Source: Phoenix dactylifera (Eukaryota > Streptophyta > Magnoliopsida > Arecales > Arecaceae). Taken from it: a stretch of 64,000 bases of DNA. The DNA is taken from NCBI RefSeq assembly GCF_009389715.1, contig NC_052392.1, positions 29,524,592 to 29,588,591 on the forward strand, given 5' to 3'. Below are positions 21,785 to 35,200 of the stretch, one piece after another (the stretch's first letter is position 1; each line of letters begins with the position of its first letter). The notes under the pieces were generated by a model. That model had not been told where the DNA came from. It did not search any database and saw only the letters and a program-made list of their open reading frames with translations. The position numbers and the translations under genes were made by a program.

Positions 21785-24760
21785 AGCCTCCTGATCCAGA
21801 TGGAAGGGCCAATATCGGAGCTGTCACCAATCGTCTTTTCAACTCCTGAAAACTCTGCTCACAATCCTCCTTCCATTCAAATTTTACTTGCTTTTGGGCT
21901 AGGCGAGATAGAGGCGTGGCAACACGAGAGAATCCCTCAACGAATCTCCGATAGTATCCCGCCATTCCCAAAAAGCTGCGCACCTCGGACACATTAGTAG
22001 GTCTACTCCAATCAACTACTGCCTCTGCTTTCTTTGGGTCGACAGAGATGCCATCCTTAGAGATCACGTGCCCGAGAAAGGTGATACTGTTTAACCAGAA
22101 CTCACATTTCTGCAACTTGCCATAAAGCTTGTTTTCTCTAAGAGTTTGTAACACTATCCTCAAATGCTCCTTATGCTCTTGTGGACTTTTTGAATAGACT
22201 AGAATGTCATCAATAAATACTACCACAAATTGATCCAGGTAGGGTTTGAACACCCGATTCATAAGATCCATAAAGGCTGCTGGTGCATTTGTTAACCCGA
22301 AGGGCATAACCAAAAACTCATAGTGTCCATATCTAGTTCTGAATGCTGTCTTTGGTATGTCTTCAGCCTTTATTCTCAACTGGTGGTATCCGGAGCGTAG
22401 ATCAAGTTTTGAGAAGATTTGTGCCCCTTGCAGCTGATTGAACAAATCATCAATTCTCGGTAAAGGGTATTTATTCCGCACTGTTACTCCATTTATTTCT
22501 CGATAATCTATGCAAAGCCGGAAACTGCCATCTTTCTTTTTCACAAATAGTACAGGAGCACCCCAAGGAGAAACACTAGGCCTGATGAAACCCTTGTCCA
22601 ACAGCTCCTATAGTTGTTCCTTTAGCACTTTTAATTCAGCTGGAGCCATCCGGTATGGGGCCTTAGAAATCGGTCCAGTGCCAGGAATCAAATCAATGGA
22701 GAATTCAACCTCTCTATCAGGGGGTAATCCTGGCAAATCCTCTGGAAAGACATCAGGAAATTCTCTCACAATAGGAATGTCTTCTAGTTTGAGTTCTTCC
22801 AGCTGGGTGCCCATTACCATGGCTAAGAATCCTTCATCACCTTTCCGAAGGAGTCGCTTGGCCTGTATGGCTGAAATTACTTTTGGCGGAGGTAACATTC
22901 TGTTGCCATTAAAAGTAAACTCTGGCTGATCCGAAATTTAAAATTTTACTATTTTCTCGAAGCAGTCAACAGTGGCATGATATGCTGCCAACCAGTCCAT
23001 CCCAAGGATCATGTCGAAATCCTTCATCCCTAGGACTAGTAAATCCACTTTCATTTCCCTGCCTTCAATATTCAAGATACAATCTTTGCAAACAGAGTTA
23101 ACTAAGATTACATCTCCATTAGGGATGGAGACACACAGTTCAGTCTCTAGTGGCAAGGAAATCAATGTACTATTTCTTCCAACAAAATCAGTAGATACAA
23201 AAGAATGAGTAGCTCCAGGATCAATCAAAATATAGGCATTCGTGGATGGGATTTCAATTGTACCTGTCACCACGATGTTAGAGGCGTCGGCGTCGTGTTG
23301 TGTAAGAGCATAGACTCGCCCCTGAGTTCTAGGCCTCTGCTGTCCTCCTCGTTGTTGTTCATTCTGAGTTGCTTGGTTGGTTAGAGCTCCCTGAGTAGGC
23401 TGAGATGCCTGTCGAGTTTGTTGCTCTCTGTGATTAGGACAAGTGTCTGCCCTATGGCCCTGTTGGCCACATGAAAAACAATTCCCATTAAACCAGTGAC
23501 AGTCTCTTCGATAGTGGGGGCCACCACATCTATAGCATTTTACAGTATCCTTGTGCTGAGTTTTATCATTCACAGTAGTTTGTTTCTTGGGCTTGAATTC
23601 AGTATTTCTGCCCTGCTTATTTTGTAGCTCAGCTTGTCTGTTCCTCTTTTTCAAAATTCTTTCCCTCTCTTCTTGAGTGTCATTTAAGCCCCTCTCAACT
23701 ACCAAAGCTTTGTTAACCATATCCTTGTAGGAAGAAAGCTCGAAGGTAGACACCTGTTGTCTGATTCGGGCTCTACCACTTTCAAACTTTTCAGCTCGTT
23801 CTCTTTCATTCTCCACCTGTCCTGGGGCATACCTAGCCAGTTCTTCAAACTTTGCAGCATACTCTGCGACCGTCATATTCCCTTGCTCTAACCGGGTAAA
23901 CTCTCGAAATTTCTGCCGTCTCACGCTTTGAGGAATATACTTGTCACGGAAAAGCTCCTTAAATCCTTCCCAAGTCAAAGATGTAGCGTTCTATCCCATC
24001 TTTCCTCTTTCCACATTCCACCAAATATCCGCTTCTCCCAGCAGCATAAATGTAGCAAAAGTAACCCTATCCTCATCAGGGCATCTCAGAGCATTGAAAA
24101 CCTTTTCCATTTCATTCAGCCAAGTCTCAGCCTCTAAAGGGTCAGAAGTGCCTTTAAAAGCTGAAGGTGCAAACTTTTTAAATTCTGCCAAACTAACATG
24201 ATGCTCCTGCCGACTCGTAGCCCCCTGTAGGTACTGAGGAGTCATCTGTTGCTGCTGATGTTGTAACTGTTGCTGCATAAATTGTTGCTGCTGTTCCATG
24301 AAGCGTTGTTGCATCTCCATCATTCTCATCATATCTGAACGGGAAGTAGCTTGTTGTTGCATTATTGTTTGCATCATCTGAGAAGCACTCAGTGGTTCAT
24401 TAGGCTGAATTCCAGGCTCACCCGAGGTTCCTGTCCTTGGAGTTTTCGGGGTTCCCACTTCCAGAGCACTACCAACAGGGTTGACGTGGTGTTCCTGCGG
24501 GTGCATACTCCTGGTCGGCGAGGGTGGAGCACCTTCTTGTTGTTCGGAGGGCGTCCAAGCAGCGGAGCCATCGGCAAAGTGAGTCGGCCTCCTATTACGC
24601 CCACGTCCACTCCCTCGTGCCATATCAACCTACACAAGTTACTTTTAACATTTAAAGATTGCAAAGAAAATGTATCTATGGGGTACTTTAGTAAGTCATT
24701 TAATATTCTTCCCCCACTCACTCTCACCTGATCCTAAACCCTAGGATACCTTAACCTTAA

Positions 24761-24772
24761 GCTCTGATACCA
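24761..24772 (-). promoter_or_regulatory. Chromovirus primer-binding site (initiator Met tRNA)
   Basis: On the minus strand TGGTATCAGAGC lies three bases after the end of the 5' LTR. It is complementary to the 3' end of plant initiator Met tRNA. Confidence 0.88.
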
Positions 24773-24775
24773 CTC

Positions 24776-26846
24776 TGTCACGCCCCGAACCCATCACCCG
24801 GGTCCGGCACGCGACCGGCCGCATGAGCCCTAGAGCAGTGCCCTAAAGATCATGCAAGGCCTATGATTAACAAAAATTCTAATAAATCCACAGCTAATTT
24901 AATAATTCAAATAGACAAATCCGACATGTCCAAATAAACAAATTGGTTCAATTACAAAGTCTTCAAATGTTCATCGACATCAAAGAAGGATAACAAACTA
25001 ACTAACTAATAACTCTGGTACTCGCACTCTGCGCCCATCCCATCCAAATCTATGCATCCTGCAACTCTGGTAAAGAAAAAGAAGAAGAGGGGGGTGAGCT
25101 TTACAGCCCAGTAAGAATTCCTACACATCCATACCAACACAATAATAATAAGAATTTGAAAACCACGACAAATCGATGCACATTTCATGAAATCATAAGC
25201 AGTTTCCAAAAGACTCAAATAATCAATATAATTATGTACATCAAGCATCAATGGAAGCCCATAATTATACGTCAAACATCAATGAAAGTCCAGCCACATA
25301 AGAATGATATAGTATATATAGCTTATAAATCACTATGACTATTTTCAATGCTTTTTCTTTTCATTTCATGTTAACTTGATCCGGATCAATTATCTTTCCG
25401 ACTTTGGGCTACATCCCGGTCACGTTTCCGGCCCGTAACGGGGCAATCGATAGTATCACATTTCCGGCCTGTGACAGGGCAACGATGGTATCACATTTCC
25501 AGCCTGTGACGGGGCAATCGATGGTATCACATTTCCAGCCTGTGACGGGGCAATCGATAATATCACATTTCCAGCCTGTGATTGGGGCAATCAATAATAA
25601 CGAGATAAGCCCAAAGTCCCTGTTCATTTAATCAATTCACAAACACACATCCATTCCCTTTTTCCACTTTATTTCCGGCCTAGACTAACCATGATCACGT
25701 TTTCGGCCCGTGACAGGGCAATCAATATAACATGGTTAGTCCATACCACCACATCCATAAATTCAATTATGCAGGTATAAGTTATACACATGCATGCATC
25801 CATCATACTACCAATCACAAGCCAACACGATCAAAATATAATTTAATATAAAACTATTTTTGATTTGTCTCGATCATAGCATATCATACATATCTAAGCA
25901 TAAAAATATTATATCATGCAGGATTGGCGTACAAGGATCCTTACTCTTGTTGAAAACTCAGACTACTAATCACCCGCCCTCACGGTGATCTATGAACCGG
26001 AATGCACAGGACTCTGCTCAGCGTCCTCTCGTCCAAAAAATTGTTCTCCTACAAAATCAAGTCATTATTAAAATTTATCAAAAATATATGATGATCTAGG
26101 ACCCCTGTTTGATTCCTCTAAAGGGTCTTCTAAGATCTAACATCCCAAGACTATCTAGAGTCCTCAAGGCCATAATCTTCCCGGATCCAAGAGTAAAAGG
26201 AAACCAAACAACAAATAAACAAATAATATAATAAAAGGGTTATATAATAAGAGAAAGAGAGGGAAAGACCCTCTCTCTTCCTCTCTTCTTCCTTCTTCCC
26301 GTCGGAAAGGGGAGAAGGGGGATCGGCCGCTGGTGGCCCACGGCCGGCGACGCCCCCTGGTCGTCGGCCTGTGGCGGTGCCGGTGGTGCCACGCCCGGCG
26401 ACGGCCGGCCGGAACGAGAGAGGAGAAGGCCGAACAAGGCATCGGCTTCTCCATCAACCTGGCGGCTTTCCGGCTACATTCCCAAGGAAACTGGGGCCAA
26501 AAGCGATGGAGGAGGAGGAGGAGATGCTCACCTTGCCTCCGGCGAGGTCCTCCCGACCGGATCGACGGCGAAAGCTCCGATCCTTCCCGCGGCAAGGTAG
26601 AACCCAATCTCTTTTCCCCCTTTTTTTTTGTGTGTGTGGACGGCTCTCGACGGAAGCCCTAGAAAGAGGAGGAGGTCTCGGCCTGAGATTGCTAGGGTTT
26701 TTATCACCCTAGGATCCTCCTCTCCGGTGGATTCGGGAGGAGAGGGAGGATTTTCCGGAACAGGGGAGGGAGAAACTCCCTCCCCCTTTTCAGGTGTTGG
26801 GCCGTCCTTTCTCAGAGGCCGGCCCAACCCAACGTGGGCTTTCACA
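24776..26846 (-). repeat. 5' LTR of the chromovirus (2071 bp)
   Basis: Mirrors the 3' LTR over its full length, including the five-unit minisatellite (25419-25599) and the GC-rich half. It is followed on the right by the GAACA duplication. Confidence 0.93.
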
Positions 26847-26851
26847 GAACA

Positions 26852-27449
26852 CACGTCCGCATAGGTTCTCATATACTTTCCTTATTTAAGCCCTAGATCC
26901 TCGCCAAATTAAGAGTCTGAATGCATTTAAATCCAATCACAAGCACTACAATCAGCTATAGTCGACCCAAATAAATCTATGTGCAATGTCCTCTAGTTCA
27001 CATAGGTCATAGGTCAGGTTTGCTCCGATACCATTTCTCACAATTCAGATCTTATCCAAACAAAGCAAGCGAGAAGATAATTTTTGGATTATATGGTCCT
27101 ATATAAATGCCCAAGATCTACCTAGTACATTCTTTCGTTTAAACTCCAATGTTCTTGCCAAACTAAAAGTCCAAATCCATATAAATCTATTCATAAGTAC
27201 CATAAATCCAATCACTAACACTATGATCGGCCCATGGTCAACCCTAATGGGCCCATGCTGCAGTGTTCCATAATTTATATGGGCCTTAGGTCGAGTCTGC
27301 TCTAATATTATTTGTCGCAGCCCATGATATTATCCAAAAAAATTAGCCAGAAGGTATTATTTAGATTTTTTGATTCTATACAGGCACCCAAGATCTATGC
27401 AATATATAGCCGATGTGAGACTAAATATACATATGCACAGGTCCTCATA
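26852..27449 (-). mobile_element. Old TRIM remnants (chromovirus target site)
   Basis: Eroded internal domain (26875-27030), partial LTR (about 27036-27125), second internal domain, and a full-length but degraded LTR at 27313-27449. The piece left of the chromovirus (about 7597-7614, atatgggattgaaca) is the other part of the same TRIM LTR, so the chromovirus inserted inside it. These copies are the most diverged TRIMs in the window. Confidence 0.75.
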
Positions 27450-28415
27450 TATGTCATGTGAAATTGTTGGATTTTGCTTTCATGATTAAATTTATTTATA
27501 GTTCCAAGCTAACATATAAGCCAACTTCCAAGTTTTGACAAGTGAGTGCTGGTGCAGAGCAAAAAAGATGGCATGTAGATGCATGAAGATCTATAAATGC
27601 AGTTGCCGAACAATATATTATGATTAGCTTTTTTCGATAAGTTCTTGGATTGTTACAACCAACAACTTACAATTTACCTAATTCAAGTTTCTCAATTCAT
27701 GAAACCTTCAATCACGTTTTGGACTATATGTGTGCTTTTTTCTCCACTATTAAAAATATTTGACAATAAAAATGAATATTATAATAGTTGTCTTTCTTGC
27801 TATAAAGATATTGAATAAAAAATATTAATTTTTTTTACTTTAATAATTCATAAAATAAAAGATTTTCCACCATTTAACATGAAAATTTTGATTAGAAAAT
27901 ATTGATGTTCTTTTCTTTTCATATACATATGTCGCACGTGCTGTATTCTAGTTTACTTATCCATTTATAATAGCCGAATTAGATTCCGAGCTCCTTGTGA
28001 ACCACGTTGTACCACAAGCTCTGAGAGGTAGAGTCCAATTAGAGTTGATCTTTAGTGGGGCTTGGCCAAAGAAAATATTAAATTTTCAATAAGTTCAGAC
28101 CAAAGCTCGATTAAAAATAGGGGTGGCAATGGGGTTGGATCAAATACAAATCGAGTTGGATGTGGTTGGATCAAAAATTTATAAATCCGAATCCGATCTA
28201 TTTATTAAATAAGTTAAAATTTTAAATCTGAATTAGATCTATTTATTAAATAGGTAGTTCAATCTGACCCACATAGCACATTTATTAGGTAGGTCAAGTT
28301 AGGTCGTTTTTGTTTTGTTTTGTTTTAATTGTTTGCCAAACCCTTCCCTTTCCACATGACAACGGCCATCTAACTACGTTATGATTTTTTTAGCCCTCAT
28401 CTCCTCGCTCCTTCC
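27450..28415. other. Upstream region of CER3
   Basis: AT-rich, no gene. A stretch at 28117-28310 starting ggggtggcaatgggg resembles widespread plant non-coding repeats of that opening, but no clear ends are visible. It contains an L1-box match (27594-27601) and ends in the CER3 core promoter. Confidence 0.55.
27594..27601 (+). promoter_or_regulatory. L1-box match upstream of CER3
   Basis: TAAATGCA fits the L1 box TAAATG(C/T)A bound by class IV HD-ZIP epidermal factors. It lies about 910 bases before the CER3 start codon. A chance match in an AT-rich kilobase is quite possible. Confidence 0.3.
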
Positions 28416-28424
28416 TTATAAATA
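28416..28424 (+). promoter_or_regulatory. TATA box of CER3
   Basis: TTATAAATA lies 87 bases before the ATG in a run of pyrimidine-rich DNA. A start site about 30 bases on (near 28450) would give a leader of about 60 bases with no upstream ATG seen. Confidence 0.65.
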
Positions 28425-28510
28425 GTAGGAGAGAGGGGGCATCCTTTATCTTTGTCAAGCTCCGATTCCCCATCTCAAGTTCTCTCTCTCCTCTGAGGTG
28501 GTGAGAGGAA

Positions 28511-30217
28511 ATGGCTGCTCCCTTGTCTTCCTGGCCTTGGGGATACTTGGGTGCCTACAAGGCATGCAACCTGACTTCTTCCAACACTCATCTCTCCAAT
28601 TTTGCTCCACACTTTACTCATTTGCTCTCCCCTGGTTTTCTTCTATTTATCCTTCCTCAGGACCTTAGTAAGATATGGCAGAGGCTCATCTAACCATGCA
28701 TGATTTTTTTTTTTTTTGTTGGTTTGGTGCAGTATCTCTTATATGGGCCTCTTGTAACCAAGGCTCTGTATTCATGGGGCAATGGAACATCAAATAATTG
28801 GTGTCTTCACCTTCTAATCCTCTCCGGCCTCAGGGGGCTCATATACCTCCTCTGGACCTCCTTCAGCAACATGCTCTTCCTCACTTGGAGGCGGCGAGTG
28901 ATCCTAGACGGCATCGACTTCAAGCAAATCGACAAGGAGTCGAACTGGTAGACTCCCAGACATATCACATCACCTAAGGCCCCGTTTAGAGAAGCTTTTA
29001 GAGGGCCAAAAGCACTTTCTAACCCTCCAAAAGTACTTTTAGATGAAATAGAGGTGTTTGGTAAAAATTTCGGAAAACTATTTTAGTTTTTCCAGAAAGC
29101 TAAAATCAGCTTTTTAGGAGAAGCTCCATTTTGGAGCTTTCCGAAAAAGCACTTTTAGGTGGAGCTTCTCCTAAAAAGCACTTTTAGGCCCAATCGAGAA
29201 GCTATTTTTTGACCAAAATATTCGTGATAAAATATAACAATTATACAAAATGTCTCTTTAATAATTGTTTAACCAATTTTATCACATAGCTACGAAATTT
29301 ATTATATTATGAAAAATTAATTTACACTAATAATTATAATATTATATATCTTTATTATTGTATTATACTATAAATATAATATTATATTACATTATTTCAT
29401 AATACATTGATATGTTATGTTAAATAATTTAATATTATATTAAATTATTATGCTCTAGTATATAATATTATATTACTATATTATTATAATATTATATTAC
29501 ATTACAGTAATATTATACTATATTATATATTTATGTATCCATATATATTATATTTTATTATGCTCTATTATATAATTTTATGCAATATCTTTTATGGTCA
29601 TTTTATCATACTAAAAGTACTTTGTTAGTTTGTTTACCAAACAAATGTTAAAGTGGCACAGCACTCTAGAAATATAGTTACTAAACAACAAACAGTTTTT
29701 TTATAAAAGCTCTACTTCAAAAAGCTCTACTTTCAAAAGCTTTACTTCTAAAAGCTTTACAACCAACAGCTCTCCAAACGGGGCTAAGTATACGAATATT
29801 TGGATGTCACTGGATATTAAGTTTATTTTTCCTTCTTGCTTCAGGGACAATTTCCTTATCCTCCAAGTTCTCATTGGAGCCATGGCATTTTGCTTTGTCC
29901 CATCTTTACGAGACCTCCCATTCTGGGACTTCAGAGGGTGCATTGTTGCTTTGTTATTCCATGTGGGGCTCTCAGAGCCCTTGTTCTATTGGGTGCATAG
30001 GTGCTTCCACACAGGCTATCTCTTCGCCAACTACCACTCATTACACCATTCCTCTATGGTGCCCCAGCCCTTCACAGGTGCAATATGAGGCAACAAAGCT
30101 TCCAGTTTTTCTTTAAATTGTTTTGCTTTTAATCTTCCTGTTCAGTTCTTTTTTAATATTTCATTTTCTGATTCCCATGGATGCATCTATTCTCGATTAG
30201 CTTAAAACATCCGATTT

Positions 30218-30286
<69 letters not shown>

Positions 30287-32229
30287 GTGTGTGTGTGTTT
30301 GCTTTCCCCTCCTACCACAGTCCTGTTTTTACCAATAAATACTATGCAATGATGCTTAGCTTTGTGGCTTACTGTCTTTTTCTCCCTTTGGCCAAGCTGG
30401 ATTGGGTACTCCTTTGGAGCACCTAATGCTTTGTGTGGTGATGGGTGCCCCACTTCTTGGAGCCTTCTTAATGGGATCCGGCTCTGTTTGCTTGATGTAT
30501 GGCTACATTCTCGTCTTCGACTCCCTGAGGTGCATGGGGTACAGCAATGTGGAGGTGTTCTCTCATGGCTTGTTTGAGGCCCTTCCTTTTCTCAGATACC
30601 TGATTTACACCCCTACGTAAGTGGTCTTCTAGTCCATATATATGCATAGAAATGCATGTACACATACACGATGACAAAAGTGTATTGTTAAATAATCCAA
30701 GTATCGTTGCATGCTTATTGTTCTTGAAAATAATTACATGCTTGTCTTTAAAAAAAAAAAGCTCAAAATATGAATCATGTTGAGTTAACCTCCATCAACT
30801 GGACTGGTCCAGTAGCTTGCTTGTTAGATCCCGCTTTTATCATGAGGAATTTCGATCACTACTATGAAATAATTGGTTCTGCTCCCACTAATTTTCTCAA
30901 AAAAAAAGAAAGAAGAAGAAGAATTAATGGCACTTTTCATGTTCAGGAACCTAGACATACTCTTATATATATATAATGATAAGGGAGGATGAACCACCTT
31001 GCATATTTTATTAGATAGTAGAAAGTAAGAAGATGTTAGAAGCTCGGAGATTTACACAGATACATAGATAGAGGTTATAGAAAGAAACAACATCAAAAAA
31101 GTTACAAGCACATTACGTGGTTAAATTGCCACAACATCCATCATAGATTCAGTACTCCCTCCCATGCTACGTACGCTTTCAACCCGAAACCAAAAATTCT
31201 CTATAAGCTGGTAGTATGCCATGTGCCACAAGATAGTTGGTCTAATTCATGGAATTGGTGCGGTTCACAAGGAACTGGTACTTTGAAGCCATGTAACCAG
31301 GCTGTAAAGGTTCTCAGGGCTGGGAGAGCAAAGACAAATGCGTTTGGAGAAGTACGTTTAGTTGGGAGGGCTAATTTCCTTCTTGGTGGTAAACATTTTT
31401 TAATTCTCTTAATTGATGATTTGGATTTGCAACTGCCTTTAGGGCAATCAGTAATTATGTCAAGCCAAAGTTGGCCTCACTGGATTCCTGACTGATTTTT
31501 TAACTGGTTGGATTTGACTTGATGATGACCAACCTTTCTAATTTCTTTTTCTTCCTTTACTTGGTGAATGTGAAACAAGGTTTCCTCATTTTCTTATAGG
31601 CGTGTCATGGTTTTCTTAAGGCCTTTTTCACCTTTAAAGACGTTGAGGAATTTCACAAGAGGACCGCATGCAGGCCACACAAGTTATTTTGTTTGGCATC
31701 TTGCCTACTTATGTCATCACTTTTATGCAAAGATAAGAGAAGCCATCAACTCATTTCAGCTTCCGAGGACCTTCTTACGTCATTGAATTCAAAATTTAAC
31801 ATCAAAGGAAACTTACTTTTCTGCTTAAGAGGCCGACAGCTATCTAAAAGAAAGTAGAAGGACATCTTTTAATCATCCAAAATTTCATACTCGAGGCTCA
31901 GAGCTTATTGCGTATTGATTTTTGTATTTTTCAAACAACACTAAGTGGTGTATTTGTTTGCTTGCAGATACCACAGCTTACATCACATAGAAAAGACCTC
32001 CAATTTCTGCCTTTTCATGCCTATTTTTGATGTGTTTGGAAGAACACTCAGTAGCAAGTCATGGGAGTTGCAGAAGGAGATAAGCTCAGGTGAGTGAGTA
32101 TGTTTACTTTGTGCCGGTGGGTTGGGCATGTATTTTTCAACCATATAAATCATTATTTATGGTAAATTATGATATATATAATATAATTACATATAATATA
32201 TAATTATATATAAGATATAATTATATATA

Positions 32230-32272
<43 letters not shown>

Positions 32273-35200
32273 TCATAGACTAGGCTTTAGATTCCAAATT
32301 GCCAACTTTTGAATTTTCCCAGGGAGGGGAAGGAGAGACCACCCAACATTGGAGTAACAGGTTGCTCTCATTAACAACGAAGTACAGAGACATCTAGCTG
32401 ATTAACTGAGAAATTATGACATAATTCTTGAATACCATTGTTCGTATGGGTTCGACATTTTTATGGATTATCAAGTTTTTTAACCGGCCAGTTGTTCAAT
32501 TTTAAAGGGACGAATGCCATTGAATTAGGCAGTTAGGTCTTTCTTCATTCTTCTTCGATAGCATCAATTAAAGTAGCTGATACATCAATCTCACTGATTA
32601 ATCCATCTGCTATCATGGGTTCCCTGAGACAACTTGTTATAGACCATTAATTTCTGCAATCGGGGCCATGGCCCTTTTCCTTGTTCAACTGGCTCTTACC
32701 AAAAATAGACACGGCAAATTAATTGCAGGTGTCCAAGATACAGATCCCATGTATACTTGGATTGCTTTACTGGCTTTATATATTTGGACAATCTTCCTTG
32801 TTGTAAAAAGACAAGTCACAAGTGTATCCTTTCATTCCAACTGAACTTCAGTAAGGAAGAAGGTCATATAGGTTCGATAAGTTCTGGCATTTTGGCTGAA
32901 TGATGAGAAGCTGGGAAATGAAAGGAATGCATTTATGTTGGAAGAATAAGGGGTAATAACAGCTATTTCTGGAATCACATGACAAAAAATGGATTGTGCC
33001 TAAAGTCTTAAATTCTTGTTGTTTCATGCTATTTTTCTTGAAAAGTAGCAACTTGAAAGACTAAAGTATTTTGTTCTGTATTAAAGGAATTAGGCTGCCG
33101 CATAATATGATGATGAAAATTGGTGTTTATTTTTTCTTGAAAGGATATGAACCTTCATAATGTAACTATTCCAATAGATAGCGTTCGCTCAGAATAGCTA
33201 CAACATTGCTTGTTGGTTAATGTCAAGGTTAGAGAAACTTTCTAGATATGCTTTCCTGAAAGAAGGTAAAGTTCATGTTAGTTCGATTGCTATGGATTCA
33301 TGCAAACTGATCTACTCTGATTTGTTCTAATGCAGGAAAAAGTAAGCAGGTCCCTGACTTTGTCTTCCTCGCCCATGTCATTGATGTGAAATCTTCCATG
33401 CATGCACCCTTTATATCTCGATCAGCTAGCTCAGAACCACTTGTCACCAAGCTTTTCATGTTGCCACTGTGGCCTGTTTTTTTTTTAATAATGCTCTTAA
33501 TGTGGGCTTGGTCTAAGACCTTCTTGGTCACCTTCTACAACCTGAGGGGCCGACTTCACCAAACATGGGTAGTCCCAAGATATGGGTTTCAGGTGGTTGT
33601 TGATTCATTTGTTCTTCCTTTTTCTTTGATTACTCGCATGGTAATTGCCTGTGAAGTATTAATTGGTTAGTTCTCATTTGTTCTTTTGCAGTATTTCTTG
33701 CCACCTGCTAAAAATGGCATCAATGACCAGATCGAGCTAGCAATCTTGAGGGCAGACAAGATGGGAGTCAAGGTCCTCAGCCTTGCAGCATTGAATAAGG
33801 TTAGTCTGCTCTGCAGAATTCCCTTGGTATTGAAGAACACACTAGGCACTGAATGTCTTTTAAGGTTTTAAACTTGGGTTAAGTTGCTTTTGGTTTGTTT
33901 TTATCACCAAACACATTTTCAGTAATTATAATTACAGTTATCATGGAGAGGTTTGGTCCTTAGTTCCTTGGCGGTAGCTAATTAGGATGATCACAGGGAA
34001 ATGAAGTGCTGAAGACTTTTTTTGTTAAGCCATGAGGGGACATGAGGTTTGGATGAATGGGGCTTGGAGTGGTTAAGAGAACACTAGACCTAGCTACCAT
34101 TTCATGAAGAGAGCTTGCTGCTTATGTTAGAATATTAACTCAACAGAAACAACCGCTTTTCTACAAGAAACAACAACATGACACAGAATTAGGTTAGCTG
34201 GTTGATTTAATTTATAGTCTATGATTTGGACTGGATATGACCTACTTGCTTATTAGGTCACTATGGTGCTAGGCTTCATATACCGTGATATTAATAGGGG
34301 GGGCCCATTTCCGATGGCAGTTGTTATTTCAATGAAAATCTAAATGGAAAATTGATGTGATTTATTTCAAAGTCAGCTTTCTTGCATTGAGTAATAAGTT
34401 CAATTTCGATTTGAAAGTCTATAATTTGCAAAATTTGTTTACCAATTTGGCCTAAGTACTGGCTACTGGCTTGAAAATATGTTAGAGGCAATGGAAGTAA
34501 ATATCTTTAGCAAGATCTGCTCCCAAAAGTGTTGATGACTTTTATATATGTCTGCTGATTTTCATGCCATGTTTCGCTTAGCTTTATCATCTCATCACTA
34601 GAAATAAGAAAAGATGCAAAGGGAAGAAATATAGAAACCTTGCTTGAACTTTAAGAAATGACCAGAGCATTTCTTACATATGATCTCATAAAAAAAAAAA
34701 ACAAGCAATGGCAACAGCCAACAGGCAGCACTCTAATCATTTTTCCTTGCAGTAATTTTTCCACGTTCTGATTTTCTTTCATGCAATTTCTGGAGATAAA
34801 ATGGTCACTTTCCTTTGCATTTAAATCCTTGTCCAGAAATTATTTTGAGCATTTTTAAGGATGTTGAAGTCTTGAATATGCTGTTTTCCTATATGTAAAA
34901 TATTTCTAAATTAGTATCTAGGTTAATTGGTGCTGCTAGGAGTTTTTCCAACCTGGGTCTTGTTTCACTGCACTTTTTAATGAAGATAGCTAGACATGAA
35001 TGATCAGGATCTGAAAAACCATTACTTTATTGAAACTGAAAAACACTGAAACACCTCTTTTTCTTCTTGTTAGAATGAAGCACTCAACGGGGGAGGAACA
35101 CTATTCGTAAACAAACACCCAAATCTAAAAGTGAGAGTTGTCCATGGAAACACCTTGACAGCAGCTGTGATCCTTAATAAAATTCCAAAGGATGTGACAG

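Larger units (their letters stand above)
9740..24623 (-). pseudogene. gag-pol region of the chromovirus, broken and split
   Basis: Read on the minus strand: Gag from about 24620 with a Gln-rich stretch and two zinc knuckles near 23540-23440 (CYRCGGPHYRRDC; CFSCGQQGHRADTC). Then aspartic protease near 23240-22960, reverse transcriptase near 22600-21800 with FIDDILVYS near 22200, RNase H near 11640-11330 ([10 protein letters not shown]), integrase near 10990-10260 ([16 protein letters not shown]), and a chromodomain-like tail near 9970-9740 (YEPLHLQEDLTYEELLVRI). That tail places it in the Tekay/Del clade, whose chromodomain is thought to guide integration to heterochromatin. Athila lies between the reverse transcriptase and RNase H parts. 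About five further breaks make it non-functional. Confidence 0.88.
7615..26846 (-). mobile_element. Tekay-like chromovirus (Ty3/gypsy LTR retrotransposon), split by Athila
   Basis: A minus-strand element bounded by LTRs at 24776-26846 (5') and 7615-9684 (3') with the perfect target duplication GAACA at 7610-7614 and 26847-26851. Primer site (initiator Met tRNA) and polypurine tract are both in place. Gag, protease, reverse transcriptase, RNase H, integrase and a C-terminal chromodomain are all recognisable in that order. Without the Athila insertion it is about 9.1 kb. LTRs differ at about 40 of 2070 positions by eye, mostly transitions, suggesting roughly 0.7-1.5 million years, depending on the rate assumed. 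It is broken: the Athila insertion plus about five other breaks in the coding region. It inserted into an old TRIM. Confidence 0.92.

Noticed and set aside
31223-31495. 90-residue frame in CER3 intron 4
   Set aside because: No similarity recognised, no splice support, and it lies in an intron of a complete gene.
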